A program made the position numbers and the translations under genes. Positions 53,526 through 62,725 of a stretch of DNA of 64,000 bases are shown here, one piece after another. Under the pieces are notes generated by a model that had not been told where the DNA came from, ran no database searches, and was given only the letters and a program-made list of their open reading frames with translations. The first letter of the stretch is position 1. Each line of letters opens with the position of its first letter. Location of the stretch: the NCBI RefSeq assembly GCF_001898115.1, contig NZ_MKSQ01000005.1, forward strand, positions 370,129-434,128. The letters are read 5' to 3'. The stretch comes from Allobosea sp. 67-29 (GTDB lineage: Bacteria > Pseudomonadota > Alphaproteobacteria > Rhizobiales > Beijerinckiaceae).

Positions 53526-55094
53526 ATGAGAAAGGCCTGGTTGCTGGCGGCCGTAGCTGCCTTCGCGCTGAGCGGCGCAGCCGAAGCGAAGACGTTGAAA
53601 TGGGGGGCCGGCCGCGAGATTGCGTCGCTCGATCCCTATTCCTACGGCGAGACCTTCACGCTGTCCGTGCTGAACCACGTCTATGAAGGTCTGGTGCGCT
53701 ATACCGGCGACCTCAAGATCGAGCCCGCGCTGGCGCAATCCTGGGAGACGGTGACGCCGACGACCTGGCGCTTCCACCTGCGCAAGGGCGTCACCTTCCA
53801 CAATGGCGACCCCTTCACGGCCGACGACGTGCTCGCCTCGCTCGCGCGCGTCTCCGACGATGCCTCGCCGCTGAAAGGCAACCTGCCGGCCTATAAATCC
53901 TCGCGCAAGATCGATGACTATACCGTCGAGATCGAGGTCAATGGCCCCTATCCGCTGCTGCTCAACGACCTCACCAACATCTTCATCTTCGACAAGAAGT
54001 GGCTGGAGGCGAACAACGCCCTGAAGCCGACCGATGTCGGCAAGGGCGTCACCGGCTATCCGACGGACCATGCCAACGGCACGGGGCCGTTCATGGTCGA
54101 GAGCCGCCAGCCCGACGCCAGGACGGTGTTCGTCAAGAACCCCGGCTGGTGGGACAAGCCGCAGCACAACATCGACCGCATCGAATTCATGCCGATCGCG
54201 TCGTCCTCGACGCGGGTCGCCGCGCTGCTGTCCGGGGAGATCGACTACACCAATGTCGCGCCGCTGCAGGACCTGCCGCGCCTGAAGGCCTCGCCGGAGG
54301 TCAAGGTGCTGCAGACCAACGAATTGCGCTCGGTCTTCTTCGCCCTGAACCTTCGGGACAAGCTGTTCGAAAGCGACGTCAAGGACAAGAACCCCTTCAA
54401 GGACATTCGCGTGCGCGAGGCGCTCTACCGCGCCATCGACATCGACGCCGTCCAGAAGCGCGCCATGCGCGGCCTCTCGCGCAACACCGGCGCGCTCGTC
54501 GCGCCGGCCATCCCCGGCTATGATCCGTCGCAGGACGCGCGCCCGTCCTTCGATCTCGGTGCCGCCAAGAAGCTGCTCGCCGAGGCCGGCTATCCGAACG
54601 GCTTCAGCTTCCAGATGAACTGCCAGAGCGACGCGCTGGTCAACGAGGAGGAGTTCTGCCAGGCGGTGGCCTCGATGTGGGCGCGAGCCGGGCTGAAGCC
54701 CAATCTCAGCATGGCGCCGCGCGCCCAGCAGACGCCGAAGCGCACCCGGGGCGATTTCGACGTCATCTCCTTCGGCTGGGCCAACGAGCCGATGATCGAC
54801 GCCTATTCGCTGCTGGTGCAGGTCATCCATTCGAAGTCCGGCACGGCCGGCGTCTTCAACTGGGGCAACTGGGGCGATCCGAAGGTCGACGCGCTGATCG
54901 ACCAGGCCGGCGTCGAGCTCGACACGCCCAAGCGCGTCGCGCTGATGAAGCAGGCGCTCAAGCTGGTGAAGGACGAGACCCTGTTCATCCCGCTGCACCA
55001 GCAGCCGATGGCCTGGGCCATGCGTGCCAATGTCGAGACGATGGTGCAGGCCTCCGACAACAAGCCCCGACTGTGGCTGACCAGGCTGAAGTGA
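53526..55094 (+). CDS. Periplasmic solute-binding protein of the oligopeptide family (SBP_bac_5)
   Basis: The 522-residue protein has a Sec signal peptide (residues 1-21, ending GAAEAK) and family-5 motifs: WRFHLRKGVTFHNGDPFTADD split over the N-terminal lobe, VREALYRAIDIDAVQ and FISF-type segment DVISFGWANEPMID. Ligands of the family range from peptides to nickel and opines; this one is probably a nitrogen-containing small molecule, judged by the amidohydrolases in its operon. GGGGAG precedes the ATG. It is the first gene of a seven-gene operon and is followed by a stem-loop. Confidence 0.93.
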   Translation: MRKAWLLAAVAAFALSGAAEAKTLKWGAGREIASLDPYSYGETFTLSVLNHVYEGLVRYTGDLKIEPALAQSWETVTPTTWRFHLRKGVTFHNGDPFTADDVLASLARVSDDASPLKGNLPAYKSSRKIDDYTVEIEVNGPYPLLLNDLTNIFIFDKKWLEANNALKPTDVGKGVTGYPTDHANGTGPFMVESRQPDARTVFVKNPGWWDKPQHNIDRIEFMPIASSSTRVAALLSGEIDYTNVAPLQDLPRLKASPEVKVLQTNELRSVFFALNLRDKLFESDVKDKNPFKDIRVREALYRAIDIDAVQKRAMRGLSRNTGALVAPAIPGYDPSQDARPSFDLGAAKKLLAEAGYPNGFSFQMNCQSDALVNEEEFCQAVASMWARAGLKPNLSMAPRAQQTPKRTRGDFDVISFGWANEPMIDAYSLLVQVIHSKSGTAGVFNWGNWGDPKVDALIDQAGVELDTPKRVALMKQALKLVKDETLFIPLHQQPMAWAMRANVETMVQASDNKPRLWLTRLK

Positions 55095-55115
55095 GCGGCT
55101 GACGCACGTAACGTC

Positions 55116-55177
55116 TCTCAGTCCTCATCCTTCGAGCCGCAGGCACGATGGCCTGCTCCTCACGATGAGGGCTGAGA
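55116..55177. repeat. Two-tier stem-loop after the binding-protein gene
   Basis: TCTCAG-x-CCTCATC on the left pairs with GATGAGG-x-CTGAGA on the right, and inside them GCAGGC pairs with GCCTGC. No T-run follows. The sequence CCTCATCCTTCGAGCCGC resembles dispersed intergenic repeats of rhizobia. Its position suggests that it limits read-through or protects the binding-protein mRNA. Confidence 0.75.
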
Positions 55178-55204
55178 AACACTGGCTGAATCGGAGTTGT
55201 CCAG

Positions 55205-56197
55205 ATGCCGGCCTTCCTCCTCAAGCGCTTCCTGAACGCCGCCGGCGTCATGCTTGCCGTGGCCTTCCTCGCCTTTCTGAGCTTCCGCTTCGTCGGCGAC
55301 CCCGTCGACCTCATGCTGAACGAGCAGGCGAGCCAGCAGCAGCGCGACGAATTGCGGGCCCACCTCGGTCTCGACAAGGGCTTCGCGCTGCAATTCGCAA
55401 CCTTCGTCAAAAACGCCGCCCAGGGCGATTTCGGCATCTCCTACCGCAATCAGCAGGATGTCTTCGCCCTGATCTCGGAGCGCTTCCCGGCGACCTTCGA
55501 GCTCGTCCTGGTCGCGACCTTCCTGTCGCTCGCCATCGGTATCCCGCTCGGGGTCTACACCGCGATCCGACGAGAGAGCCTGCTCGCCAAGGCCTTGCAG
55601 TTCGGCTCGGTGCTCGGTGTCTCGCTGCCGAGCTTCGCGCTGGGCATCATGCTGATCCTGGTCTTCTCGGTGACGCTGCAATGGCTGCCGGCCTTCGGCC
55701 GGGGCGAGGTGGTGAAGCTCGGCTGGTGGAGCACCGGCTTCCTGACGCCGTCCGGCCGCGCCGCGCTGATCCTGCCCGGCATTACCCTTTCGGTCTTCCA
55801 GGTCACGCTGGTGATGCGGCTGGTGCGGGCAGAGATGCTCGAGACCATGCGCACCGATTTCATCCGCTTCGCCCGGGCGCGCGGCCTGCCGGCCCGCTCG
55901 ATCCATTTCGGCCATGCCCTGCGCAACTGCCTGATGCCGGTCATCACCGTCACCGGCCTGCAGATCGGCAATCTCATCGCCTTCGCGCTGGTCACCGAGA
56001 CGGTGTTCCAGTGGCCGGGCATGGGCATGCTCTTCGTCCAGGCCGTGACCTTCGTCGATATCCCGGTGATGGCGGCCTATCTGATCATCGTCTCCTTCAT
56101 CTTCGTCGCGCTCAACACCCTGGTCGACCTGACCTATGCCTGGGTCGATCCGCGCCTGCGCGAGGACGCGCTCTCGGGAGCCGCCAATGCCCGCTGA
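55205..56197 (+). CDS. Oligopeptide-type ABC importer permease (DppB-like)
   Basis: The 330-residue permease opens with AFLLKRFLNAAGVMLAVAFL, has six predicted helices, the EAA loop TDFIRFARARGLPARSIHFG and the close WVDPRLRED typical of DppB/GsiC proteins. The next permease starts 11 bases before its end, so the two are co-translated. Confidence 0.94.
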   Translation: MPAFLLKRFLNAAGVMLAVAFLAFLSFRFVGDPVDLMLNEQASQQQRDELRAHLGLDKGFALQFATFVKNAAQGDFGISYRNQQDVFALISERFPATFELVLVATFLSLAIGIPLGVYTAIRRESLLAKALQFGSVLGVSLPSFALGIMLILVFSVTLQWLPAFGRGEVVKLGWWSTGFLTPSGRAALILPGITLSVFQVTLVMRLVRAEMLETMRTDFIRFARARGLPARSIHFGHALRNCLMPVITVTGLQIGNLIAFALVTETVFQWPGMGMLFVQAVTFVDIPVMAAYLIIVSFIFVALNTLVDLTYAWVDPRLREDALSGAANAR

Positions 56198-57146
56198 CAC
56201 CGCCACGACCGTCACCGCAGATGCGGCTCCGGCATCCGGGCGCATCCGGCGCTTCCTCGACAGCGATATCGGCTGGAGCTTCCGCAAGACGCCGGCCGCC
56301 TGGATCTCGGCGCTGGTGTTGACCCTGCTGATCGTCACGGCCTTCCTCGCCCCGCTGATCGCGGCGCAGAACCCCTACGATCTCTCGCAGATCTTCATCG
56401 ACAAGGCCGAGATTCCGCCGATCTGGCAGGAGGGCGGGGAATGGCCCTTCCTGCTCGGCACCGACCCGCAGGGCCGCGACGTGCTGTCCGCCATCCTCTA
56501 TGGCTCGCGCATCTCGCTCATCATCGGTTTCGCGGCGGTGCTCGTCTCGATGCTGATCGGCGTCGGCGTCGGCCTGCTCGCCGGCTTCCACGGCGGGCGC
56601 ATCGACAACCTGCTGATGCGGCTCGGCGACACCGTTCTCTCGATCCCGACCCTGCTGATGGCGATCCTGGTCTCGGCCGTGTTCCGCGGGCTGCTGCCGC
56701 CGGAGCTGCGCGATCCCTTCGCGGCGATGGTGCTCGTGCTCGCGATCTCCCTGACCAACTGGGTGCAATATGCCCGCGTGGTCCGCGCGCTGACGATGGT
56801 CGAGCGGCGCAAGGAATACGTCCTCGCCGCGCGCATCATCCATGTTCCGGCGGCCCGGATCATGCTGCGCCACATCCTGCCCAATACGCTGACGCCGGTG
56901 CTGGTCTCGGCGACGCTCAATCTCGGCCTCGCCATCCTCTCGGAGGCGACGCTCTCCTTCCTCGGCGTCGGCATGCCGATCACGCAGCCTTCGCTGGGCA
57001 CGCTGATCCGCATCGGCAACCAGTATCTGTTCTCGGGCTCCTGGTGGCTCGTCGTGTTCCCCTCGCTGCAGCTCGGGCTGATCGTGCTCTCGGTCAACCT
57101 GCTCGGCGACTGGCTGCGCGACGCGCTCAATCCGAAGCTGCGCTGA
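56187..57146 (+). CDS. Oligopeptide-type ABC importer permease (DppC-like)
   Basis: The 319-residue permease has a cytoplasmic start, a first helix (AWISALVLTLLIVTAFLAP), the periplasmic motif LLGTDPQGRDVLSAILYG, and the EAA loop EYVLAARIIHVPAARIMLRH. The ATG giving MPADTATTVTAD overlaps the dppB-like gene; the frame is open 17 codons further upstream. It is followed by 32 bases and the first amidohydrolase gene. Confidence 0.94.
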   Translation: MPADTATTVTADAAPASGRIRRFLDSDIGWSFRKTPAAWISALVLTLLIVTAFLAPLIAAQNPYDLSQIFIDKAEIPPIWQEGGEWPFLLGTDPQGRDVLSAILYGSRISLIIGFAAVLVSMLIGVGVGLLAGFHGGRIDNLLMRLGDTVLSIPTLLMAILVSAVFRGLLPPELRDPFAAMVLVLAISLTNWVQYARVVRALTMVERRKEYVLAARIIHVPAARIMLRHILPNTLTPVLVSATLNLGLAILSEATLSFLGVGMPITQPSLGTLIRIGNQYLFSGSWWLVVFPSLQLGLIVLSVNLLGDWLRDALNPKLR

Positions 57147-57178
57147 CCATCACAAGAAACCACGAGGATACGCCTGCG

Positions 57179-58378
57179 ATGACCGCCTCCCTGCTGATCC
57201 GCAATGTCCGCCCGAATGCCGGCACAGCCCTCGACATTCTCGTCGAGGATGGCCGCATCGCCCGAATGGCGAAGGACATCGCCGCGCCGGCCGGCGTGCC
57301 CGTCGAGGACGGGCGTGGCGAGATCGTCATCCCCGGCCTGGTCGAGGCCCACACCCATCTCGACAAGAGCCTCTGGGGCCTGCCCTGGTACGTCAACGAG
57401 GTCGGCCCGAAGCTGCTCGACAAGATCGACAACGAGCGCGAGAGCAAGAAGCGCCTCGACATCGACCCGGCCCGCCAATCGGCCCGGCAGTCGGTCCAGT
57501 CCTCGCTGATGGGCACGACCCATATCCGCAGCCATGTCGACGTCGACACCGAGCACGGGCTCTGGGGCGTCGAGGGCGTGATGGCGACCCGCGACGAATA
57601 CCGCGACATCGTCGACATCGAGCTCGTCGCCTTCCCGCAATCGGGCCTGCTGCGCCGGCCCGGCACGCTGGAATTGATGGACCAGGCGATGAAGGCGGGT
57701 TGCGAGATCGTCGGCGGCCTCGATCCCTGCGGCATCGACCGCGACCCCAAGGGCCATCTCGACGCGGTCTTCGGCCTCTGCCAGAAATACGGCAAGCCGC
57801 TCGACATCCATCTGCACGAGCCCGGCGAGATGGGTGCATTCTCGACCGAGCTGATCATCGAGCGCACCCGCGCGCTCGGCATGCACGGCAAGGTCACGAT
57901 CAGCCACGCCTTCTGCCTCGGCTCGCCCGACATGGCGCTGGTCGATCCGCTGATCGGCGAGCTCGCGGCGCTGGACATCGCGATCATGACCACGGCGCCG
58001 TCGCGCAGCGCCGCCCCGCCGGTCAGGAAGCTGGTCGATGCCGGGGTGCGCGTCTGCTCCGGCTCGGACGGCATCCGCGACACCTGGGGCCCCTATGGCA
58101 ATGCCGACATGGTCGAGCGGGCGATGTTCGTCGGCCTGCGCAACAATTTCCGCCGCGACGACGAACTGAAGATCGCCCTCGACGTCTGCACGCAGGGCGG
58201 CGCGCAGGTGATGGAAATCGCCGATTACGGCCTCGCCGAAGGCAAGGCCGCCGATCTCGTCATCATGCCCGGCGAGACGCTGGCGGAGCTGATCGTCACC
58301 CGTTCTCCCAAGCGCCGCGTCGTCAAGCGCGGGCGCATCGTCGCGCGCGACGGCGTCTCCGTCAGGGCCGCGCCGTGA
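57179..58378 (+). CDS. Amidohydrolase family protein, cytosine-deaminase-like
   Basis: The 399-residue metallohydrolase has the metal ligands of the family: HTHLDKS (the HxHLDK form typical of cytosine deaminases and AtzC-like enzymes), the histidine of IHLHEPGE, the histidine of TISHAFCLG and the aspartate of CSGSDGIRDTWGPYG. All key residues are present, so it should be active on a cyclic amide or amidine such as a pyrimidine, creatinine or triazine-type compound; which one is not decidable. GAGGA lies before the ATG. It lies between the permease and ATPase genes of an importer, so import and hydrolysis are linked, and its stop overlaps the next start. Confidence 0.9.
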   Translation: MTASLLIRNVRPNAGTALDILVEDGRIARMAKDIAAPAGVPVEDGRGEIVIPGLVEAHTHLDKSLWGLPWYVNEVGPKLLDKIDNERESKKRLDIDPARQSARQSVQSSLMGTTHIRSHVDVDTEHGLWGVEGVMATRDEYRDIVDIELVAFPQSGLLRRPGTLELMDQAMKAGCEIVGGLDPCGIDRDPKGHLDAVFGLCQKYGKPLDIHLHEPGEMGAFSTELIIERTRALGMHGKVTISHAFCLGSPDMALVDPLIGELAALDIAIMTTAPSRSAAPPVRKLVDAGVRVCSGSDGIRDTWGPYGNADMVERAMFVGLRNNFRRDDELKIALDVCTQGGAQVMEIADYGLAEGKAADLVIMPGETLAELIVTRSPKRRVVKRGRIVARDGVSVRAAP

Positions 58379-59880
58379 GCCTCGAGCCGGCAAAGCGCCC
58401 CGAAGGCCGCATCCTGATGACGGCGCGCTGGGTCGTCGGCCACAAGGACGGGCGCCACCGCCTCTACGAGAACGGCGAGGTCGTCTTCGAGGATGGCCGG
58501 ATCGTTTTCGTCGGGCATGGCTTTGCCGGCGAGGTCGCCCGCCGCCTCGACTACGGCAACGCCCTGATCGGTCCGGGCTTCGTCGATTGCGACGCGCTTT
58601 CCGACCTCGACACGACAATCCTCGGCTATGACAACCAGCCGGCCTGGAAGAAGGGCAGGGTCTGGCCGCGCAGCTATCTCGCGGCCGGCCCCTACGAGAT
58701 GTACACGCGGGACGAGCTGGCCTTCCAGAAGAAGCATGCCTTCGCCTCGCTGATCCGCAACGGCATCACCACGGCGCTGCCGATCGCCTCGCTGTTCTAC
58801 CGCGCCTGGGGGGAAACGGTGCAGGAGTTCGAGGATGCGGCCGAGGCGGCGGCCGCGCTGGGCCTGCGCGCTTATCTCGGCCCGGCCTATCGCACCGGCA
58901 ACCAGCTGGTCGAGGCCGATGGCCGGATCACCACCCATTACGACGAGGCGCGTGGCCTCGCCGAGCTCGATGCCGCGATCGATTTCGCCAAGCGTCATGA
59001 AGGCGCGGCCGGCGGCCTGATCCGGGCCATGTTCGCGCCCGACCGCATCGAAACCTCGACGGCCGAGCTGCTGCGCCGCACGGCGGCGGTCTCGCGCGAG
59101 CTCGATATCCCCGTCCGGCTGCATTGCTGCCAGTCGAAGATCGAGTACGACCTCGTCCTCGCCCAGCACGGCATGAGCCCGCCGGAATGGCTGGAGAGCC
59201 TCGGCTTCCTCGACAATCGCTGCCTGCTGCCGCATGGCACCGTCGTCTCCGGCAGCCGCCTGATCGACCGCCCCGGCCGCGATCTCGAGATCATCCGCGA
59301 TTCCGGCGCGAGCATCGTGCACTGCCCGCTCGTCTCGGGCCGGCACGGCAATGCCATCGACCATTTCGGCCGATATCGCGCCATGGGGCTCAACATCGCC
59401 ATGGGCACCGATACGAGCCCGCCCGACATGGTGATGAACATGCAGACCGGCATGATCCTCGCCCGCACCATGGCCGGCAATGCCGCCGCCGTGCGCTCGG
59501 AGGACTACTACGACGCGGCGACCATCGGCGGCGCCGATGCGTTGCAGCGGCCCGATCTCGGCCGCCTCCAGCCGGACGCCCGCGCCGACATCACGGTTTT
59601 CGAGCTCGACCGGCCGCATAGCGGGCAGGTCATCGACCCCATCCAGACGATGATGCTGACCGGCCATGGCCGCGACTTTTCGACCGTGGTGATCGACGGC
59701 CGCTTCGTCATGGCGGACCGCGTCATCCCCGGCATCGACGAGGCCGCCGACAACGCCCGCGCCCAGGCCCAGTTCGCAGGCCTGATGGCGCGCTATCCCG
59801 AGCGCACGCTCGGTCACCCGCCGGTGAGCGAGATCTTCTCGTCGAGCTATCCGGTCGAACGCAGCGAGGCCACCGCATGA
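58375..59880 (+). CDS. Chlorohydrolase-like amidohydrolase lacking the HxH motif
   Basis: The 501-residue protein belongs to the TRZ/ATZ-like branch of the amidohydrolase superfamily. After the N-terminal beta domain the usual GxxDxHxH reads GPGFVDCDALSD, so both histidines of the first metal site are replaced. Later ligand positions are kept: RLHCCQSKIEYD, LPHGTVVSG and MGTDTSPPD. It may bind metal differently or use another substrate chemistry. It starts at GTG within the previous stop (GTGA); ATG 58417 (MTARWVVGHKDG) is an alternative start without the 14 extra residues. Its stop overlaps the next start. Confidence 0.85.
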   Translation: MSLEPAKRPEGRILMTARWVVGHKDGRHRLYENGEVVFEDGRIVFVGHGFAGEVARRLDYGNALIGPGFVDCDALSDLDTTILGYDNQPAWKKGRVWPRSYLAAGPYEMYTRDELAFQKKHAFASLIRNGITTALPIASLFYRAWGETVQEFEDAAEAAAALGLRAYLGPAYRTGNQLVEADGRITTHYDEARGLAELDAAIDFAKRHEGAAGGLIRAMFAPDRIETSTAELLRRTAAVSRELDIPVRLHCCQSKIEYDLVLAQHGMSPPEWLESLGFLDNRCLLPHGTVVSGSRLIDRPGRDLEIIRDSGASIVHCPLVSGRHGNAIDHFGRYRAMGLNIAMGTDTSPPDMVMNMQTGMILARTMAGNAAAVRSEDYYDAATIGGADALQRPDLGRLQPDARADITVFELDRPHSGQVIDPIQTMMLTGHGRDFSTVVIDGRFVMADRVIPGIDEAADNARAQAQFAGLMARYPERTLGHPPVSEIFSSSYPVERSEATA

Positions 59881-60863
59881 CCGCATCCGCCGCGCCTCTT
59901 CTGTCCGTGCGCGACCTGCGCATCGTCTTCGACGGCCGCCGCGGCCCACTGACCGCGCTGGACGGCGTCTCGTTCGATATCCAGCCGGGCGAGATCCTCG
60001 GCATGGTCGGCGAATCCGGAGCCGGCAAGTCCCTCACCGGTACGGCGGTGATCGGCCTGCTCGATCCGCCCGGCCGCATCGCCGGCGGCGAGATCAGGCT
60101 CGAAGGCCAGCGCATCGACAATCTGCCGGCGGAGAAGATGCGCCGCCTGCGCGGCCGGCGCATCGGCGCGATCTTCCAGGACCCGCTGACCTCGCTGCAT
60201 CCCTTGCTCACGGTCGGCGACCAGCTCGTCGAGACCATCACCACCCATCTCCCGGTCGGCAGGGCCGAGGCGCGCGGGCGCGCACTCGACCTGCTCAGGG
60301 AGGTCGGCATCCCCGCTGCCGAGACGCGCATCGACCATTACCCGCATCAGTTCTCCGGCGGCATGCGCCAACGCGTCGTCATTGCGCTGGCGCTCTGTGC
60401 CGAGCCCACGCTGATCATCGCCGACGAGCCGACGACGGCGCTCGACGTCTCGATCCAGGCGCAGATCACCACGCTGCTGAAGCGGCTTTGCCGCGAGCAC
60501 GGAACCTCGATCATGCTGGTGACCCACGATATGGGCGTCATCGCGGAGACGGCCGACAGGGTCGCGGTGATGTATGCCGGCCGCATCGTGGAGATCGGCC
60601 CGGTCGAGGACGTCGTGCGCCGGCCGCGCCATCCCTACACGGCCGGGCTGATGGCCTCGATCCCGAGCGTCCATGCCCGCCACGCCCATCTCAACCAGAT
60701 CGACGGCGCCATGCCGCGCCTCGGCGCGATCCCGCCGGGCTGCGCCTTCAATCCGCGTTGCGGCCGGGCCGAAGCCTTCTGCCGCGACCACAGGCCCGGC
60801 CTCGCGCCGGCCGCCCACGCGGCCGCCTGCCACTTCCCGCTGCAGGAGCTGGCCGATGCATGA
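59877..60863 (+). CDS. Oligopeptide-type ABC importer ATPase (DppD-like)
   Basis: The 328-residue ATPase has Walker A GESGAGKSLTG, the Q-loop FQDPLTSLHP, signature QFSGGMRQRVVIALALC, Walker B LIIADEPTTALDVS, and the C-terminal extension RHPYTAGLMASIPSVHAR. The cysteines near its end (GCAFNPRCGRAEAFC) probably form the iron-sulfur-type cluster site seen in DppD/OppD proteins. The ATG overlaps the preceding stop by four bases. Confidence 0.94.
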   Translation: MTASAAPLLSVRDLRIVFDGRRGPLTALDGVSFDIQPGEILGMVGESGAGKSLTGTAVIGLLDPPGRIAGGEIRLEGQRIDNLPAEKMRRLRGRRIGAIFQDPLTSLHPLLTVGDQLVETITTHLPVGRAEARGRALDLLREVGIPAAETRIDHYPHQFSGGMRQRVVIALALCAEPTLIIADEPTTALDVSIQAQITTLLKRLCREHGTSIMLVTHDMGVIAETADRVAVMYAGRIVEIGPVEDVVRRPRHPYTAGLMASIPSVHARHAHLNQIDGAMPRLGAIPPGCAFNPRCGRAEAFCRDHRPGLAPAAHAAACHFPLQELADA

Positions 60864-60894
60864 TATTCTGACCCCGCCCGCAAGGGAGCTGGCC

Positions 60895-61890
60895 ATGCCG
60901 AAGACGGCGACCATCGCGGCGGAGGCCGCCGCCGACGTCATCCTCGACGTCGCCGCCGCTTCCTGCCGCTTCGATGTTTCCGCGCCGACGCTTTCGCGCC
61001 TGTTCTCGCACGAGCCGCGCCGCATCCTGCGCGCCGTCGACAATGTCTCCTTCAGCGTCCGGCGCGGCTCCACCTTCAGCATCGTCGGCGAATCCGGTTG
61101 CGGAAAATCGACGCTGGCGCGCATGGTCGTCGGGCTGCAGCGGCCGAGCGCGGGCAGCCTCGATTTCCGCGACGGGCGCCGCGCCGACGGCTCGTTCGGC
61201 CCGCCGCGCGTGCAGATGATCTTCCAGGACCCCTACGCCTCGCTGAATCCGCGCTGGCGTGTCGGCGACATCATCGCCGAGCCGATTCGCGAACTGAAGC
61301 TGCGACCCGACGCCGCGAGCACGCGGCAGCGCGTCGGCGACCTGCTCGAGACCGTCGGGCTGTCGCGCACCGATGCGAGCCGCTACCCGCACGCCTTCTC
61401 GGGAGGCCAGCGCCAGCGCATCTCGATTGCCCGCGCGCTCGCGACCGAGGCGGATTTCCTGGTCTGCGACGAGCCGACCTCGGCACTCGACGTCTCCGTG
61501 CAGGCGCAGATCCTCAACCTGATGGTCCGGCTGCAGAAGGAACTCGGGCTGACCTATCTCTTCATCAGCCACAATCTCTCGGTCGTCCGGCACATGTCGG
61601 ACGATCTCGCGATCATGTATCTCGGCCGCTTCGTCGAGACCGGGCCGGCCGAGGCGATCTTCAACGCGCCGCGCCACCCCTATACGCGCCTGCTGCTCGA
61701 CACCATTCCCGATGTCGAGCGCCCAGATCGCGAGCGCAGGCCGATGTCGGGCGAGGTGCCGAGCCCGATCAGCCCGCCGCCTGGCTGCAGCTTCAACCCG
61801 CGCTGCACGCTTGCCGCCGATCGCTGCCGTGTCGAGCGGCCGGAGCTGCGGCCGCTGGACGATGTCGCGGTATCCTGCCACCTGGCTTGA
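60895..61890 (+). CDS. Oligopeptide-type ABC importer ATPase (DppF-like)
   Basis: The 331-residue ATPase has Walker A GESGCGKSTLARMV, the Q-loop FQDPYASLNP, signature AFSGGQRQRISIARALA, Walker B FLVCDEPTSALDVS, and the C-terminal part RHPYTRLLLDTIPDVE with cysteines in GCSFNPRCTLAADRC. GGGAG seven bases before this ATG supports it; ATG 60856 (MHDILTPPARE) overlaps the previous gene and is also possible. It is the last gene of the operon, and I see no T-run hairpin between it and the convergent osmC gene. Confidence 0.93.
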   Translation: MPKTATIAAEAAADVILDVAAASCRFDVSAPTLSRLFSHEPRRILRAVDNVSFSVRRGSTFSIVGESGCGKSTLARMVVGLQRPSAGSLDFRDGRRADGSFGPPRVQMIFQDPYASLNPRWRVGDIIAEPIRELKLRPDAASTRQRVGDLLETVGLSRTDASRYPHAFSGGQRQRISIARALATEADFLVCDEPTSALDVSVQAQILNLMVRLQKELGLTYLFISHNLSVVRHMSDDLAIMYLGRFVETGPAEAIFNAPRHPYTRLLLDTIPDVERPDRERRPMSGEVPSPISPPPGCSFNPRCTLAADRCRVERPELRPLDDVAVSCHLA

Positions 61891-62005
61891 AACGCGCCGC
61901 TTTCGTCATGGTCGGGCTTGTCCGGCCATCCACGTCTTCGCTGGTCCGGGGCGCGCCGAAGATGTCGATGCCGCCGCCAGGTCGAGCACGACCATACCCG
62001 GCATG

Positions 62006-62437
62006 TCAGCTCAGCAGCGTCGCTTCCAGCGTGATCGGCGCCTTGAACAGCTTCGAGACCGGGCAGCCGGCCTTGGCCTTGTCCGCCAGAGACTGGAAGG
62101 TCGTCTGGTCGGCACCGGGAACCTTGCCTTTGAGGGTGAGGTGGATCGCGGTGATGGCGTAGCCCTCGCCCTGCTTGTCGAGCGTCACGCGGGCCGTGGT
62201 ATCGAGCGCATCGGCCTTGAGATCGGCCTCGCCAAGGATCAGCGAGAGCGCCATGGTGAAGCAGGCGGCATGCGCCGCGCCGATCAGCTCCTCGGGGTTG
62301 CTGCCGGGCCTGCCCTCGAAGCGGCTGGAGAAGCCGTAGGGATAGGCATTGAGTGCACCGCTTTCGGTCGAGATCGCACCCTTGCCGTCCTTGATCCCGC
62401 CTTCCCAATGGGCCGAGCCCGTCTTGTTGATCGCCAT
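62006..62437 (-). CDS. osmC: OsmC family peroxiredoxin-like protein
   Basis: The 143-residue protein has the OsmC layout: an N-terminal strand SAHWEGGIKDGKGAIST, NPEELIGAAHAACFTMAL with the first active cysteine (about residue 59) and KAGCPVSKLFKA with the second (about 125). OsmC/Ohr proteins reduce organic hydroperoxides by this cysteine pair; the sequence fits OsmC better than Ohr. The start ATG follows GAGGAGACCACACC. It stands alone; the 288 bases upstream hold its promoter and nothing else I can name. Confidence 0.93.
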   Translation of the reverse strand: MAINKTGSAHWEGGIKDGKGAISTESGALNAYPYGFSSRFEGRPGSNPEELIGAAHAACFTMALSLILGEADLKADALDTTARVTLDKQGEGYAITAIHLTLKGKVPGADQTTFQSLADKAKAGCPVSKLFKAPITLEATLLS

Positions 62438-62725
62438 GGTGTGGTCTCCTCTGCCGAGTGGAGTGGGCCGTGCCCGGAGGCCGGTCCTTGGATAACGGGC
62501 GAAGGCCCATAGGGTTCGCTCGTTGCGAGCGGACGGAAGCGCGTCAGCAGGGCTATAGAAGAAAACAGCGCGGGGCGTGTCGACCTGACGGCGGTTTCGT
62601 CGGGTCCCGTCCCGAGGCGGAGGTGCAGCGAATCGCCGAACCCCATCCGGGGTGGCCCAGATGATATCCTGGTCCCGGTTCGAGGGCCTCGGATCTTCAA
62701 CGACACCATGTTAGGAACCAATGGC

